Source: Cordilura impudica
Taxonomy: Eukaryota; Arthropoda; Insecta; Diptera; Scathophagidae
Length of the DNA: 64,000 bases
NCBI GenBank assembly: GCA_963682025.1
Contig: OY821522.1
Location: 30,360,701 to 30,424,700, forward strand
Reading direction: 5' to 3'
Made by a program: the position numbers and the translations under genes. This document shows positions 45,017 through 57,181 of this stretch, one piece after another (positions within the stretch are counted from its first letter, which is position 1; each line of letters starts with the position of its first letter). The notes beneath the pieces were generated by a model. That model was not told the origin of the DNA. It did no database searches and saw only the letters and a list, made by a program, of their open reading frames with translations.

Positions 45017-48000
45017 ACAAGTAAGAGTGTTAAATTCGGCTGCCCCGAATCTTTGATACCCTCCACCTCGGTTTGAGTATTGATAATAAAACTTAATACC
45101 AAATTATTTCAGCAAATTCTTTGGGTTGGTTTTCGTCTTTTCTATTATTTCGGATTTATTTCGGTGTTTGCTTTTTGGTCATCGTGGTTGCTGATCGGCA
45201 TGCATTTAGGTTATATACCTATATGCATGCGTTTCCGGTTATATGACATAACTTCTCGTTTAATTTAGTTTTTGCTAATTAAATAGCTCTCCCTAACCTC
45301 CATTGCAAAGGTAATGGTTGTGTAGGGTGGATATATGCATTAAATCGTGCTAATTGGAGATCGCTGTATAGTTTAGTTTAACTGGCCAAATATTTCTTCA
45401 TTGCGGACATATAGGTCGGATGGAGTAACAAAATAATAACCAAAAAAAAGCTCTCTCAACTTTTTTTTATTAAAATATTGCGATATTTGGAAAACATAGA
45501 GAATACATTTATAACAATAAATAATTAAATTAGGGATGCCAAACGCAAAAAACCAAATGTCCCAAACATTTTAAATAAAATAATTTGTTGTCTTTATTTT
45601 ATGAAAAACTTCAAATTTTCATCCAAAAAAAATTATGAAAATTTATATATAAATAACATTCTCATCAAATTGCGTTTATTTATGTAACAGTTTTTATGTT
45701 CGCAATTCTTAAGTATCATTTGAGGTTTTCTAAAATTCATTGAATTTAAATTAATGTTTTCTCTAGTCCGATTCTGTAAATTTCAACGATCCGACAATCG
45801 CAAAATATATCGACAACTATTGTTGTTTGCACTAAGGATTAAGTGATTCACTAAGTACATATGTATATCTTAACGACAGTCGACCAATCTATTTTTCTAT
45901 TTATTTAAATTGTAAATGAGGTGCATCTCTGTCAAAATAAGCGAAAAACACAAAGAAGAATAGAAAGAAAAAAACAAATTACTTCGTGTTTGGCAGGATG
46001 ATTTTATGTTTATGTTTAATATCTTTATTTTTTTACTAATATTTCTGTTTATTTGTTTGAAAATGAAATAATGAATTGAATATGGTATTTAATTTTTTTA
46101 TTTTTATGAAAAAGTTTTTTAATAAAAGCAAAATATTTTCACTATTTTATGATTTTTATTTATGTATGACGACATTTAAACCTAAAAATTTAAGTTTTTA
46201 TCGATTGAATAAACAACACAAAAATGGTTGTCGTTTAGATAACAACAACAGCTGATTTTAACAATAGCGAATATCGTTTAAAAATTTTACTGATAATTTT
46301 GCTATTTCCTTTTTTGATGTGTAAACATCTATACGCGCAGGGGGGTAAATTTCTATTTCACAATACAATCACAAAAACAGCGTAACTCATATCGGTGTGA
46401 GCTGAAGCAGATAACGCTGTGTGACTTATGATTGTATTGGTGAAAAAATTATGATATGTTCTTTTCTAAACATTTTCCAATTGTCGTTCAAAAAAAATCA
46501 ATTGTATTTCAGAAACCATCAATATAATTTCAGAAAACATCATTCGAGTTTCAGAAAACATCAATTGAATTTCAGAAAACATCAATAGAATTTCAGAAAA
46601 CATCACTTGAATTTCAGAAAACATAAATAGAATTTCAGAAAACATCAATATAATTGCAGAAAACATCATTCGAGTTTCAGAAAACATCAATTGAATTTCA
46701 GAAAACATCAATAGAATTTCAGAACACATCACTTGAATTTCAGAAAACATAAATAGAATTTCAGAAAACATCAATATAATTTCAGAAAACATCATTCGAG
46801 TTTCAGAAAACATCAATTGAATTTCAGAAAACATAAATAGAATTTCAGAAAACATCAATATAATTTCAGAAAACATCAATTGTATTTCAGAAACCATCAA
46901 TATAATTTCAGAAAACATCATTTTGAATTTCAGAAAACATAAATAGAATTTCGGAAAACATCAATATAATTTCAGAAACCATCATTCGAGTTTCAGAAAA
47001 CATCAATTGAATTTCAGAAAGCATCAATAGAATTTCAGAAAACATCAATTGTATTTCAGAAAACATCATTTGAATTTCAGAAAACATAAATAGAATTTCA
47101 GAAAACATCAATATAATTTCAGAAAACATCATTCGAGTTTCAGAAAACATCAATTGAATTTCAGAAAACATAAATAGAATTTCAGAAAACATCAATATAA
47201 TTTCAGAAAACATCCATTGTATTTCAGAAGCCATCAATATAATTTCAGAAAACATCATATGAATTTCAGAAAACATAAATAGAATTTCAGAAAACATCAA
47301 TATAATTTCAGAAAACATCAATTGTATTTCAGAAACCATCAATATAATTTCAGAAAACATCAATTGTATTTCAGAAAACATCAATAGAATTTCAGAAAAC
47401 ATAAACTGTATTTCAGAAAACATCAATAAAATTTCAGAAAACATCAATTGAATTTCAGAAAACATCAATATAATTTCAGAAAACATCAATTGTATTTCAG
47501 AAACCATCAATATAATTTCAGAAAACATCATTTTGAATTTCAGAAAACATAAATAGAATTTCGGAAAACATCAATATAATTTCAGAAACCATCATTCGAG
47601 TTTCAGAAAACATCAATTGAATTTCAGAAAGCATCAATAGAATTTCAGAAAACATCAATTGTATTTCAGAAAACATCATTTGAATTTCAGAAAACATCAA
47701 TTGTATTTCAGAAAACATCAATAGAATTTCAGAAAACATCAATTGAATTTCAGAAAACATCAATATAATTTCAGAAAATATCAATTGTATTTCAGAAAAC
47801 ATCAATTGTATTTCAGAAAACATCATTTGAATTTCAGAAAACATAAATAGAATTTCAGAAAACATCAATTGTATTTCAGAAACCATCATTCGAGTTTCAG
47901 AAAACATCATTTGAATTTCAGAAAACATAAATAGAATTTCAGAAAACATCAATATAATTTCAGAAAACATCATTCGAGTTTCAGAAAACATCATTTGAAT

Positions 48001-50957
48001 ATCAGAAAACATAAATAGAATTTCAGAAAACATCAATATAATTTCAGAAAACATCATTCGAGTTTCAGAAAACATCAATTGAATTTCAGAAAACATCAAT
48101 AGAATTTCAGAAAACATCAACATAATTTCAGAAAACATCATTCGAGTTTCAGAAAACATCATTTGAATTTCAGAAAACATAAATAGAATTTCAGAAAACA
48201 TCAATATAATTTCAGAAAACATCATTCGAGTTTCAGAAAACATCATTTGAATTTCAGAAAACATCAATAGAATTTCAGAAAACATCAATTGTATTTCAGA
48301 AAACATCAATTGTATTTCAGAAAACATCATTTGAGTTTCAGAAAATATAAATAGAATTTCAGAAAACATCAATAGAATTTCAGAAACATCAATTGTATTT
48401 CAGAAAACATCAATTGTATTTCAGAAAACATCAATTGAATTTCAGAAAACATCAATTGTATTTCAGAAACCATCAATATAATTTCAGAAATCATCATTTG
48501 AATTTCAGAAAACATAAATAGAATTTCAGAAAACATCAATATAATTTCAGAAAACATCATTCGAGTTTCAGAAAACATCATTTGAATTTCAGAAAACATA
48601 AACAGAATTTCCGAAAACATGAATATAATTTCAGAAAACATCATTCGTGTTTCAGAAAACATCAATTGAATTTCAGAAAACATCAATAGAATTTCAGAAA
48701 ACATCAATATAATTTCAGAAAACATCATTCGAGTTTCAGAAAGCATCATTTGAATTTCAGAAAACGTAAATAGAATTTCAGAAAACATCAATATAATTTC
48801 AGAAAACATCATTCGAGTTTCAGAAAACATCAATTGTATTTCAGAAAACATTAATTGTATTTCAGAAAACATCAATTGTATTTCAGAAAACATCATTTGA
48901 ATTTCAGAAAACATAATTAGAATTTTAGAACACATCAATTGAATTTCAAAAAGCATTATTTGAATTGCTAAGAACATTAATTGTATTTCAGAAAACATCA
49001 ATTGAATTTCAGAAAACAGCATAATCGACTTATTTTTTATGCACTGGAAAATATGATGTTGATGTTTTCTTTAATTATTAGATGTTTACACATCTCCCTT
49101 GTGATCGGACTCACATGATTTTTTAACGATTCGACTATCGTTAAAAGAAGTTACTGAAAAGCTATTATGCCAATGCCAATATTTTTTTTAAATGTAAACA
49201 TTTTTTAAATGTAAATATATTTGGTGTTTTTTTGGAATTTCAATTTGTGTTTAACGAATAAAATTTATATATTAAAGATGCAATTGATGTCTTCTAAATT
49301 TAAAATTATTATTTCCGACGTTTTGATATGACTTTCTGAAATTCAATTAATATTTTCTAATTTATAATTTGAAATTTTAATTCCAGTTTTTTTTTCGAAT
49401 TGATATTTTCTAAAATTTGAATGGAAAATTAAAAAAGTGCAATTTTGAATTTATGTGAATAATAATGCTTTAGAAATTATAAACAATTTTTAAAAAATAG
49501 ATGCAATCGCAATCAGATATTTTGTAGGTAAAGCAGAATAATAATTCTATATAACTATGTATAACTGTTTTGAAAGCAAAAAACTCATTGATGAACTCGG
49601 TAACTCTATTTTGTAAAGACAACAAAAAGTTAATATGCCAAACTTATGTTCATATTTGTAAAAGAATAATAAAAAAAACGTATGAAATAAAAGACCAGCC
49701 CGTGTATACTCTTAACATTGTTCTGTATGATATCTATTTGAAAATATTGACATTCATGTTAAAATAGAAATAACTATTGCAAAGCTAATTAGAACAAACA
49801 AAAATTGTTGCGCCATCTACTGTGGCATAGTCACGCTGAGTAAAATGAAGTGACACTCTGTTAATGCAAAAGAAATATATTTTCCCCACAACAAAATATT
49901 GCAGAATTTTATGTAAATAAAATAATATACCGATTTATTTCTAAAATGCAGTTATTATTTGTATTATTTAATATGTGTATGTATGTATGTATATGTAAAT
50001 ATTACACACAAAAAATACAACATCAAACGTTATTTTTGTGTTTTTCTCTTTAAATAAATTAATACATAAAATTTTTTTTTGCTAAATTTACATTGTTTTC
50101 TTTTTATTAACAACTAGGTATTTTAGTATTATTTGCTTTAGATGCTGGTGAATTTTTACTCCCTTTATATTAACTCGTAGTGCCTGCTTGTCGAAAAAAT
50201 TTTGGATCGATTTGAACCCCCTTTCCCGTGACCCAATCGATCTGAAACTTTGCCGGCAGGCTCGTGGCAATGACAGAAATGATCCAGTAAATTTTTTTAG
50301 TGATGCCAAAACAAAGGAAACTTTTAAATTTTTCTACCAGAGTTGATAAAAAAATGTACAAAGGGTTAGTTTTTATTATATTATTACCACAACGACCACA
50401 AAAACAACAAGTCTAGCTATGACAACAATGCAACATTTAGAATAACAACAAGAACAATATAGAAATATCATGTTTTTCATTTTTTTTTTACTTTTTCAGA
50501 GATTTCCCTGGACGTGCTCCACCGATTTTAATGATTTTTGAAATAGAAATCTTCCCATGAATTTGGTGAATCATTCTCACTAAAAATTATCACCGTAGCT
50601 ACCCTATTGAGGGCGTGATCGTGATAAGAAGAACATAGAAAATTATATTTTTTCAAGACTTTTTTTAGTTCTTCATTCAAATCTCGGGACCTAATCGACC
50701 GATTTGGACGATTTTAAACAGCAAACTTCTCAGGATGTTAGTGAATCATTTTTTATGTCAAAGAGTACCCTAGCTGCCCGATTGATGCCGTCATCGTGAT
50801 TTCCACAGACGGACAGACGGACATCGCTATATCAACTCCGGTTGTTATAAGGATCACAAATATATATATTTTATGGGGTCCAAAATTTTTTTTCTAATTA
50901 TTACAAACGGAATGACAAACTTATATATACCCTCTGCACACTGGAGTGGAGGGTATA
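45017..50957 (-). mobile_element. HINE-A copy 3, full length, split by SatEl copy 1
   Basis: Reverse orientation: the 3' end ACAAGTAAGAGTGTTAAATT with hairpin ATTCGGCTGCCCCGAAT lies at the left, and the 5' end (TATACCCTCCACTCC on the minus strand) at the right. The (GTCY)n tract is near 50800-50825. Without the 2,803-bp satellite element it is about 3.1 kb and collinear with copy 2. The stretch 45080-45268 is notably similar (about 98% by eye) to 24712-24945 and keeps a hydrophobic open frame in both. Confidence 0.82.
46316..49118. mobile_element. SatEl copy 1: 2,803-bp element carrying a 21-bp satellite array
   Basis: The left end is GATGTGTAAACATCTATACG, then a hairpin region (CAATACAATCA and CAGCGT pairing with ACGCTG and TGATTGTATTG, 46362-46440). 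From 46477 to about 49020 there are roughly 120 units of about 21 bp (AATTTCAGAAAACATCAATTG and variants). The right end is GATGTTTACACATC followed by TCCCTTGTGATCGGACTCAC and ATGA. It sits in a T-run, and the same spot in HINE-A copy 2 is an uninterrupted T9. On the minus strand the units read as heptads (MFSEIQL), giving long open frames that change at occasional 22-bp units; I do not call these genes. Confidence 0.85.
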
Positions 50958-50990
50958 AAAAATTTATTTATTAATTTATTTAAAGAGAAA

Positions 50991-51769
50991 ATAAGTAAGA
51001 AAATTATAGTCGGTCTAGACCGACTATAGGATACCCTATACCATGCGTTTAGAGACTCTACCCTATAGGCCCAACTAACTGGACATAAAAATAAGCATAA
51101 ACCAAATTTGAGCGGGATTTTTATAAATTTTTGAAAAAGTTCAAATCGGATGCTATATCTATATGGGGACTAGGCCCAAAAATGGACCGATCCTGACCAT
51201 GTTTGGTAAGGTCTCTTGTATTTTGCAAAAATATATACAGACAAAATTTGAGAAGAATCAGTGCGAAATTTTTTTTGTTTTTTGATAGATTTAAGTGATG
51301 ATCGGGAAGCAACTCTATATGGGGCCTATGACTAAGAGTTGTCCCATACGGATCATTTTTGGACTACTGATAATTGGATGTAATAAACATATACAAACCC
51401 AATTTGACTAAGATTTATATGATAATTTGGATCTTATGGCAATTTAAGTCGATTTCATAGGGGTCATTTGTATGGGGGCTAGGTCTGAACATGGACCGAT
51501 TCTCACCAATTTCAACAGCGTTCATCCTATGGCCGATAAAAGCTTATATGCCAAATTTCATCAAAACATATTCATAATTGCGACCTGCAGTTTGATTACA
51601 AGCTTTACATGGACATACAGACGGACGGACGGACATCGTTAAATCGAATCAGATAGTGATTCTGATTCGATCGGTATAATTAAAGATGGGTCTAGGTCAA
51701 ATATTTTTGGTAGTTACAAACAGCAGCACAAAGTCATTATACCCAAACCACATAGTGGTATAGGGTATA
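50991..51769 (-). mobile_element. HINE-B copy 4, with empty-site support
   Basis: It starts ATAAGTAAGAAAATTATAG (C to T at position 2) and ends GGTATAGGGTATA. The flanks together read AAAGAGAAA/AACACAAAAATAACG, which occurs uninterrupted (on the other strand) near 50030-50050. This again shows insertion between two A residues without duplication. Confidence 0.9.
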
Positions 51770-51925
51770 AACACAAAAATAACGTTTGATGTTGTATTTT
51801 TTGTGTGTACTATTTACATATACATACAGACACATATTAAATAATACAAATAATATACATATATTCTATATACATATGTATATCCATAATAACTGCATGT
51901 TAGAAATAAATCGGTATATTAAATA
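51770..51925 (+). repeat. HINE-A interior fragment, inverted relative to copy 3
   Basis: ACGTTTGATGTTGTATTTT through ACTGCATGTTAG and TCGGTATATT is the inverse of 49925-50050 and matches the DNA flanking the Helitron (16100-16223 and 21404-21425). With 50958-50990 it makes an inverted repeat around HINE-A copy 3. It also supplies the empty site for the Helitron. Confidence 0.75.
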
Positions 51926-52216
51926 ATATGTCATAATTTTTAAGTGGGTCAGTGTGTAGTTGAAAGCCCTTTAAAGTTACTGTGGCGTTTGTTGTGTTTA
52001 TAATTTTTATATGTGTCATGCCGCTTTTGGGTGCTATTGAATTAGTCAAAAAAATTCCTTCTTTTAACTCACTATTAAGTATGACGCAATCTTCTGTAAG
52101 ATTTAATTTTATGGCCTGTACAATTTCAGTTCTTGGTGGTATTTTTATGTGAAATGTATCAAATGCTTTAGTTTGCATAGGAAGTGTTGTAGTAGTATTG
52201 TCTGCAAGCAAAGAAA
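51926..52216 (-). pseudogene. Gypsy pol fragment downstream of protease
   Basis: Residues LPMQTKAFDTFHIKIPPRTE, ILNSELKEGIFLTNSI and MTHIKIINTTNATVTLKGFQ resemble the conserved spacer between protease and RT in mdg1/mdg3-like gypsy elements. It continues the frame of the protease fragment at 57182-57533 once the hAT element between them is set aside. It ends at a junction with HINE-A-type sequence, so RT and later domains are lost. Confidence 0.6.
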
Positions 52217-52434
52217 TTGTATATTAGGCATATAACTTTTTTTTGACTAAAAATTTGCCAGGCACTACGCTATGGGGAATATTGTACTGATAATAAAAAA
52301 CGTTATCTTAGGTCAGTTAGAAACAAAAACCTTCCGCACCGAATGCGATTTCTAAAACCTTCCAAGTTTTTTTTTATATTTTTTTTTTTTAGCAATTTTA
52401 AAACAACCTAATATTAATAAAAGAAAAGTGCAAA

Positions 52435-53397
52435 CTAGGTGTTATAAGAAATAAATTTTAAGTTTAGAGTTCGCGTTGATTTGCATAGCGGAAATAAGTC
52501 TTGCACTATTTTCACAGCTCGTTCGGCACATATGTTGCTGCGCTGCTGTCTATTAATTGCAGACGGTTCTTGCACCCAGTGCCGTAAAAACAATCTTGAG
52601 CCTTCTTAAATGGTGTAAGAGAGTTTTTTTAATGATGAAAGGTTATTTGTACGGAAACAGTGATCCGAAAACCATACATCATACTATGGACGTCATATGA
52701 ACTTACAGATAGAGAGAAGCTTTTCCCGATAATTTGGAAGAAGAATAAATGCCAAGATGGCAAATATTGCTCTGGAGTTCCATCGGGCATTACCCATTGG
52801 TGGTAATGACTTAGAGTTAATGAATGGAAAACTTCCATTTTCATTATAATATCTGAATGCTTTGCCGAGCTCACTCAAAAATTGCATATCACCACGCCAT
52901 TTAATGTCCATACATTTAATAACTACATAGTTTTGATTAAAGGTATTTTTGAGGTGTATGTAGTTATTTTGTAGCTTAACAACAAAATCATAATGAATGT
53001 TAGGAGATGATGTTTTCCCACATAAAATCTCATCCATGACGTATCTTAGTACCAAATCCAGGATACCAACATATTGCGGTGGTGGTAAAAAAATTGACTC
53101 GAAGTAGTTTTTGAGTAACTTTACAACGTCATTTTTGTTTCCGTTATTTACACTGGTCGTGTCACCAACTATCATTTTGATGGAATTCCACAAATCAAAC
53201 CTATCCAACGTATCTTTGATAACGTTATATATATCAAGCGATTTTCCACTATCAAGCACAAGAACACTTAACTTTACTTCCTTATATTCGTTTTTGATAA
53301 CTATAACCTGCACTTCTTTCTTTCCAATCTTCTTTCCATCGAAGTGAAGACACTAATCTTCGTTTTTCAATGTTTTAGCCAGTTCTTCTTTTTTTTT
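52435..53397 (-). pseudogene. hAT-like transposase, C-terminal part
   Basis: From right to left: KKEELAKTLKNED, an in-frame stop, then HFDGKKIGKKEVQVIVIKNE, LVLDSGKSLDIYNVIKDTLD, a catalytic-type D in VGDTTSVNNGNKNDVV, LDLVLRYVMDEILCGKTSSP, the Trp-containing PMGNARWNSRAIFAILAF, and a last block SNICAERAVKIVQDLFPLCK after a frame change near 52690. This resembles a hAT-related family known to me from cnidarian and insect genomes. The CxxH expected before LDLVLR is missing. The stop and frame change make it non-functional. Confidence 0.75.
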
Positions 53398-56200
53398 GAT
53401 GTGTAAACATCTATACGCGCAGGGGGGTAAATTTCTATTTCACAATACAATCACAAAAACAGCGTAACTCATATCGGTGTGAGCTGAAGCAGATAACGCT
53501 GTGTGACTTATGATTGTATTGGTGAAAAAATTATGATATGTTCTTTTCTAAACATTTTCCAATTGTCGTTCAAAAAAAATCAATTGTATTTCAGAAACCA
53601 TCAATATAATTTCAGAAAACATCATTCGAGTTTCAGAAAACATCAATTGAATTTCAGAAAACATCAATAGAATTTCAGAAAACATCACTTGAATTTCAGA
53701 AAACATAAATAGAATTTCAGAAAACATCAATATAATTGCAGAAAACATCATTCGAGTTTCAGAAAACATCAATTGAATTTCAGAAAACATCAATAGAATT
53801 TCAGAACACATCACTTGAATTTCAGAAAACATAAATAGAATTTCAGAAAACATCAATATAATTTCAGAAAACATCATTCGAGTTTCAGAAAACATCAATT
53901 GAATTTCAGAAAACATAAATAGAATTTCAGAAAACATCAATATAATTTCAGAAAACATCAATTGTATTTCAGAAACCATCAATATAATTTCAGAAAACAT
54001 CATTTTGAATTTCAGAAAACATAAATAGAATTTCGGAAAACATCAATATAATTTCAGAAACCATCATTCGAGTTTCAGAAAACATCAATTGAATTTCAGA
54101 AAGCATCAATAGAATTTCAGAAAACATCAATTGTATTTCAGAAAACATCATTTGAATTTCAGAAAACATAAATAGAATTTCAGAAAACATCAATATAATT
54201 TCAGAAAACATCATTCGAGTTTCAGAAAACATCAATTGAATTTCAGAAAACATAAATAGAATTTCAGAAAACATCAATATAATTTCAGAAAACATCCATT
54301 GTATTTCAGAAGCCATCAATATAATTTCAGAAAACATCATATGAATTTCAGAAAACATAAATAGAATTTCAGAAAACATCAATATAATTTCAGAAAACAT
54401 CAATTGTATTTCAGAAACCATCAATATAATTTCAGAAAACATCAATTGTATTTCAGAAAACATCAATAGAATTTCAGAAAACATAAACTGTATTTCAGAA
54501 AACATCAATAAAATTTCAGAAAACATCAATTGAATTTCAGAAAACATCAATATAATTTCAGAAAACATCAATTGTATTTCAGAAACCATCAATATAATTT
54601 CAGAAAACATCATTTTGAATTTCAGAAAACATAAATAGAATTTCGGAAAACATCAATATAATTTCAGAAACCATCATTCGAGTTTCAGAAAACATCAATT
54701 GAATTTCAGAAAGCATCAATAGAATTTCAGAAAACATCAATTGTATTTCAGAAAACATCATTTGAATTTCAGAAAACATCAATTGTATTTCAGAAAACAT
54801 CAATAGAATTTCAGAAAACATCAATTGAATTTCAGAAAACATCAATATAATTTCAGAAAATATCAATTGTATTTCAGAAAACATCAATTGTATTTCAGAA
54901 AACATCATTTGAATTTCAGAAAACATAAATAGAATTTCAGAAAACATCAATTGTATTTCAGAAACCATCATTCGAGTTTCAGAAAACATCATTTGAATTT
55001 CAGAAAACATAAATAGAATTTCAGAAAACATCAATATAATTTCAGAAAACATCATTCGAGTTTCAGAAAACATCATTTGAATATCAGAAAACATAAATAG
55101 AATTTCAGAAAACATCAATATAATTTCAGAAAACATCATTCGAGTTTCAGAAAACATCAATTGAATTTCAGAAAACATCAATAGAATTTCAGAAAACATC
55201 AACATAATTTCAGAAAACATCATTCGAGTTTCAGAAAACATCATTTGAATTTCAGAAAACATAAATAGAATTTCAGAAAACATCAATATAATTTCAGAAA
55301 ACATCATTCGAGTTTCAGAAAACATCATTTGAATTTCAGAAAACATCAATAGAATTTCAGAAAACATCAATTGTATTTCAGAAAACATCAATTGTATTTC
55401 AGAAAACATCATTTGAGTTTCAGAAAATATAAATAGAATTTCAGAAAACATCAATAGAATTTCAGAAACATCAATTGTATTTCAGAAAACATCAATTGTA
55501 TTTCAGAAAACATCAATTGAATTTCAGAAAACATCAATTGTATTTCAGAAACCATCAATATAATTTCAGAAATCATCATTTGAATTTCAGAAAACATAAA
55601 TAGAATTTCAGAAAACATCAATATAATTTCAGAAAACATCATTCGAGTTTCAGAAAACATCATTTGAATTTCAGAAAACATAAACAGAATTTCCGAAAAC
55701 ATGAATATAATTTCAGAAAACATCATTCGTGTTTCAGAAAACATCAATTGAATTTCAGAAAACATCAATAGAATTTCAGAAAACATCAATATAATTTCAG
55801 AAAACATCATTCGAGTTTCAGAAAGCATCATTTGAATTTCAGAAAACGTAAATAGAATTTCAGAAAACATCAATATAATTTCAGAAAACATCATTCGAGT
55901 TTCAGAAAACATCAATTGTATTTCAGAAAACATTAATTGTATTTCAGAAAACATCAATTGTATTTCAGAAAACATCATTTGAATTTCAGAAAACATAATT
56001 AGAATTTTAGAACACATCAATTGAATTTCAAAAAGCATTATTTGAATTGCTAAGAACATTAATTGTATTTCAGAAAACATCAATTGAATTTCAGAAAACA
56101 GCATAATCGACTTATTTTTTATGCACTGGAAAATATGATGTTGATGTTTTCTTTAATTATTAGATGTTTACACATCTCCCTTGTGATCGGACTCACATGA
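53398..56200. mobile_element. SatEl copy 2: 2,803 bp, same length and order as copy 1
   Basis: Every landmark is offset from copy 1 by exactly 7,082 bp, including both ends, the hairpin and each frame-changing 22-bp unit, so there is no net length difference. Sampled stretches read identical. The host site differs: a T-run (A-run in the coding sense, in a Lys-rich stretch) of the hAT transposase gene. It has T9 on the left and T8 on the right. Confidence 0.88.
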
Positions 56201-56580
56201 TTTTTTTTGTTTAGCGGATCTTATCACAGCTTTGTATATGCCTGATTGTGTTGGGGTGGCAATGGTTATTCCAGACGCAGCCAATTGTTTGCAAATCTTA
56301 GCTGCTTTTTTGGTGCTCTCGTTAACATTGTTGACCAACGTTACAGCTGGATTTAACGACAATTTAAGTTGATTTTGTTTGCCTGGGGGTTTGTAGTTAT
56401 CGTCATCTAGATTTTCATCAGTATAATCTTCAGATATTGATGATAAATCAGAATAAACAGAATTTATATTTTGGACAGGTTATTGTTCAGAAAAAGATTC
56501 TATTTCACTGGATATATCAAATTTTTCATTAAAATTGCTATCATTTGGACGTTTTAAATGGTTTTGGTAAGATAATATCA
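56201..56580 (-). pseudogene. hAT-like transposase, N-terminal part
   Basis: The frame gives RPNDSNFNEKFDISSEIESF, an in-frame stop (TAA), then a Ser/Asp-rich stretch (SSISEDYTDENLDDDNYKPP) and SLNPAVTLVNNVNESTKKAA continuing to IYKAVIRSAKQKK. Its Lys/Glu-rich end matches up with KKEELAKTLK beyond SatEl. The true start codon is not identified. Confidence 0.65.
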
Positions 56581-57181
56581 CCTTTTTAACTTTTTTTTAA
56601 TACCTCCCACACTAATTTGTTTTGTTTTAAGTTTTATCCACAAATTAAAAATTTCTTCAGATATTTAGCTAAGGCGTAAAACCTTCCAATAACATCTTTC
56701 TGCTTTGACATTTGTTTAAAGTATGATAATGATATATCAACGTTTTGTATTTCTCGACATTTTACCAAACTCTTGGTCCAGACTTAGGAATTTTTTTCAA
56801 CAGCGATTTTACTTTTTTTAAATTTCATTTTAGTTTCAAAAATACATATGGGAAATAATCAATAACAATAAAAATTAAATATTCCCGTTAGATGACGTAG
56901 AATGGGCATTTTGAGGGTTACCAAGTATGTTACTTTTATGAAAATTGTAATATATTGCGAAAAATCTATGTATTATGTGACAGTTGGCAACCCTGCAATT
57001 CAACAGTTTGCACTGAAAAAATGCTAATTCCAAACTTCATCGCATTTGGTGCGGAACCTTTTTTAACGATCGCGAAAAAGTAAAAACGCAATTATTCATA
57101 TGTTTCCATGGACTATTCAGCCTTGCCTGGCAAAATTTGATATATGCAAAAAATGCCAAAAGTTATATGCCTATTGTAAAT

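Larger units (their letters stand above)
52225..57173 (-). mobile_element. hAT-type DNA transposon, split by SatEl copy 2
   Basis: Perfect 16-bp terminal inverted repeats (TAGGCATATAACTTTT) are flanked by TTGTATAT and TTGTAAAT, an 8-bp duplication with one change. TIR type and 8-bp duplication point to hAT. It is inserted in a gypsy relic. Without the 2,803-bp SatEl it is about 2.15 kb and holds one broken transposase gene. Confidence 0.85.

Noticed and set aside
46477..49020. CRISPR-like repetition
   Set aside because: The units are contiguous and degenerate, with no unique spacers, and the DNA is eukaryotic.
46466..49022. Long minus-strand open frames of MFSEIQL heptads (also 53548-56104)
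   Set aside because: They follow from a 21-bp unit without stops in one frame. Frames switch at each 22-bp unit, and there is no non-repeat coding sequence. I treat them as satellite, not as genes.
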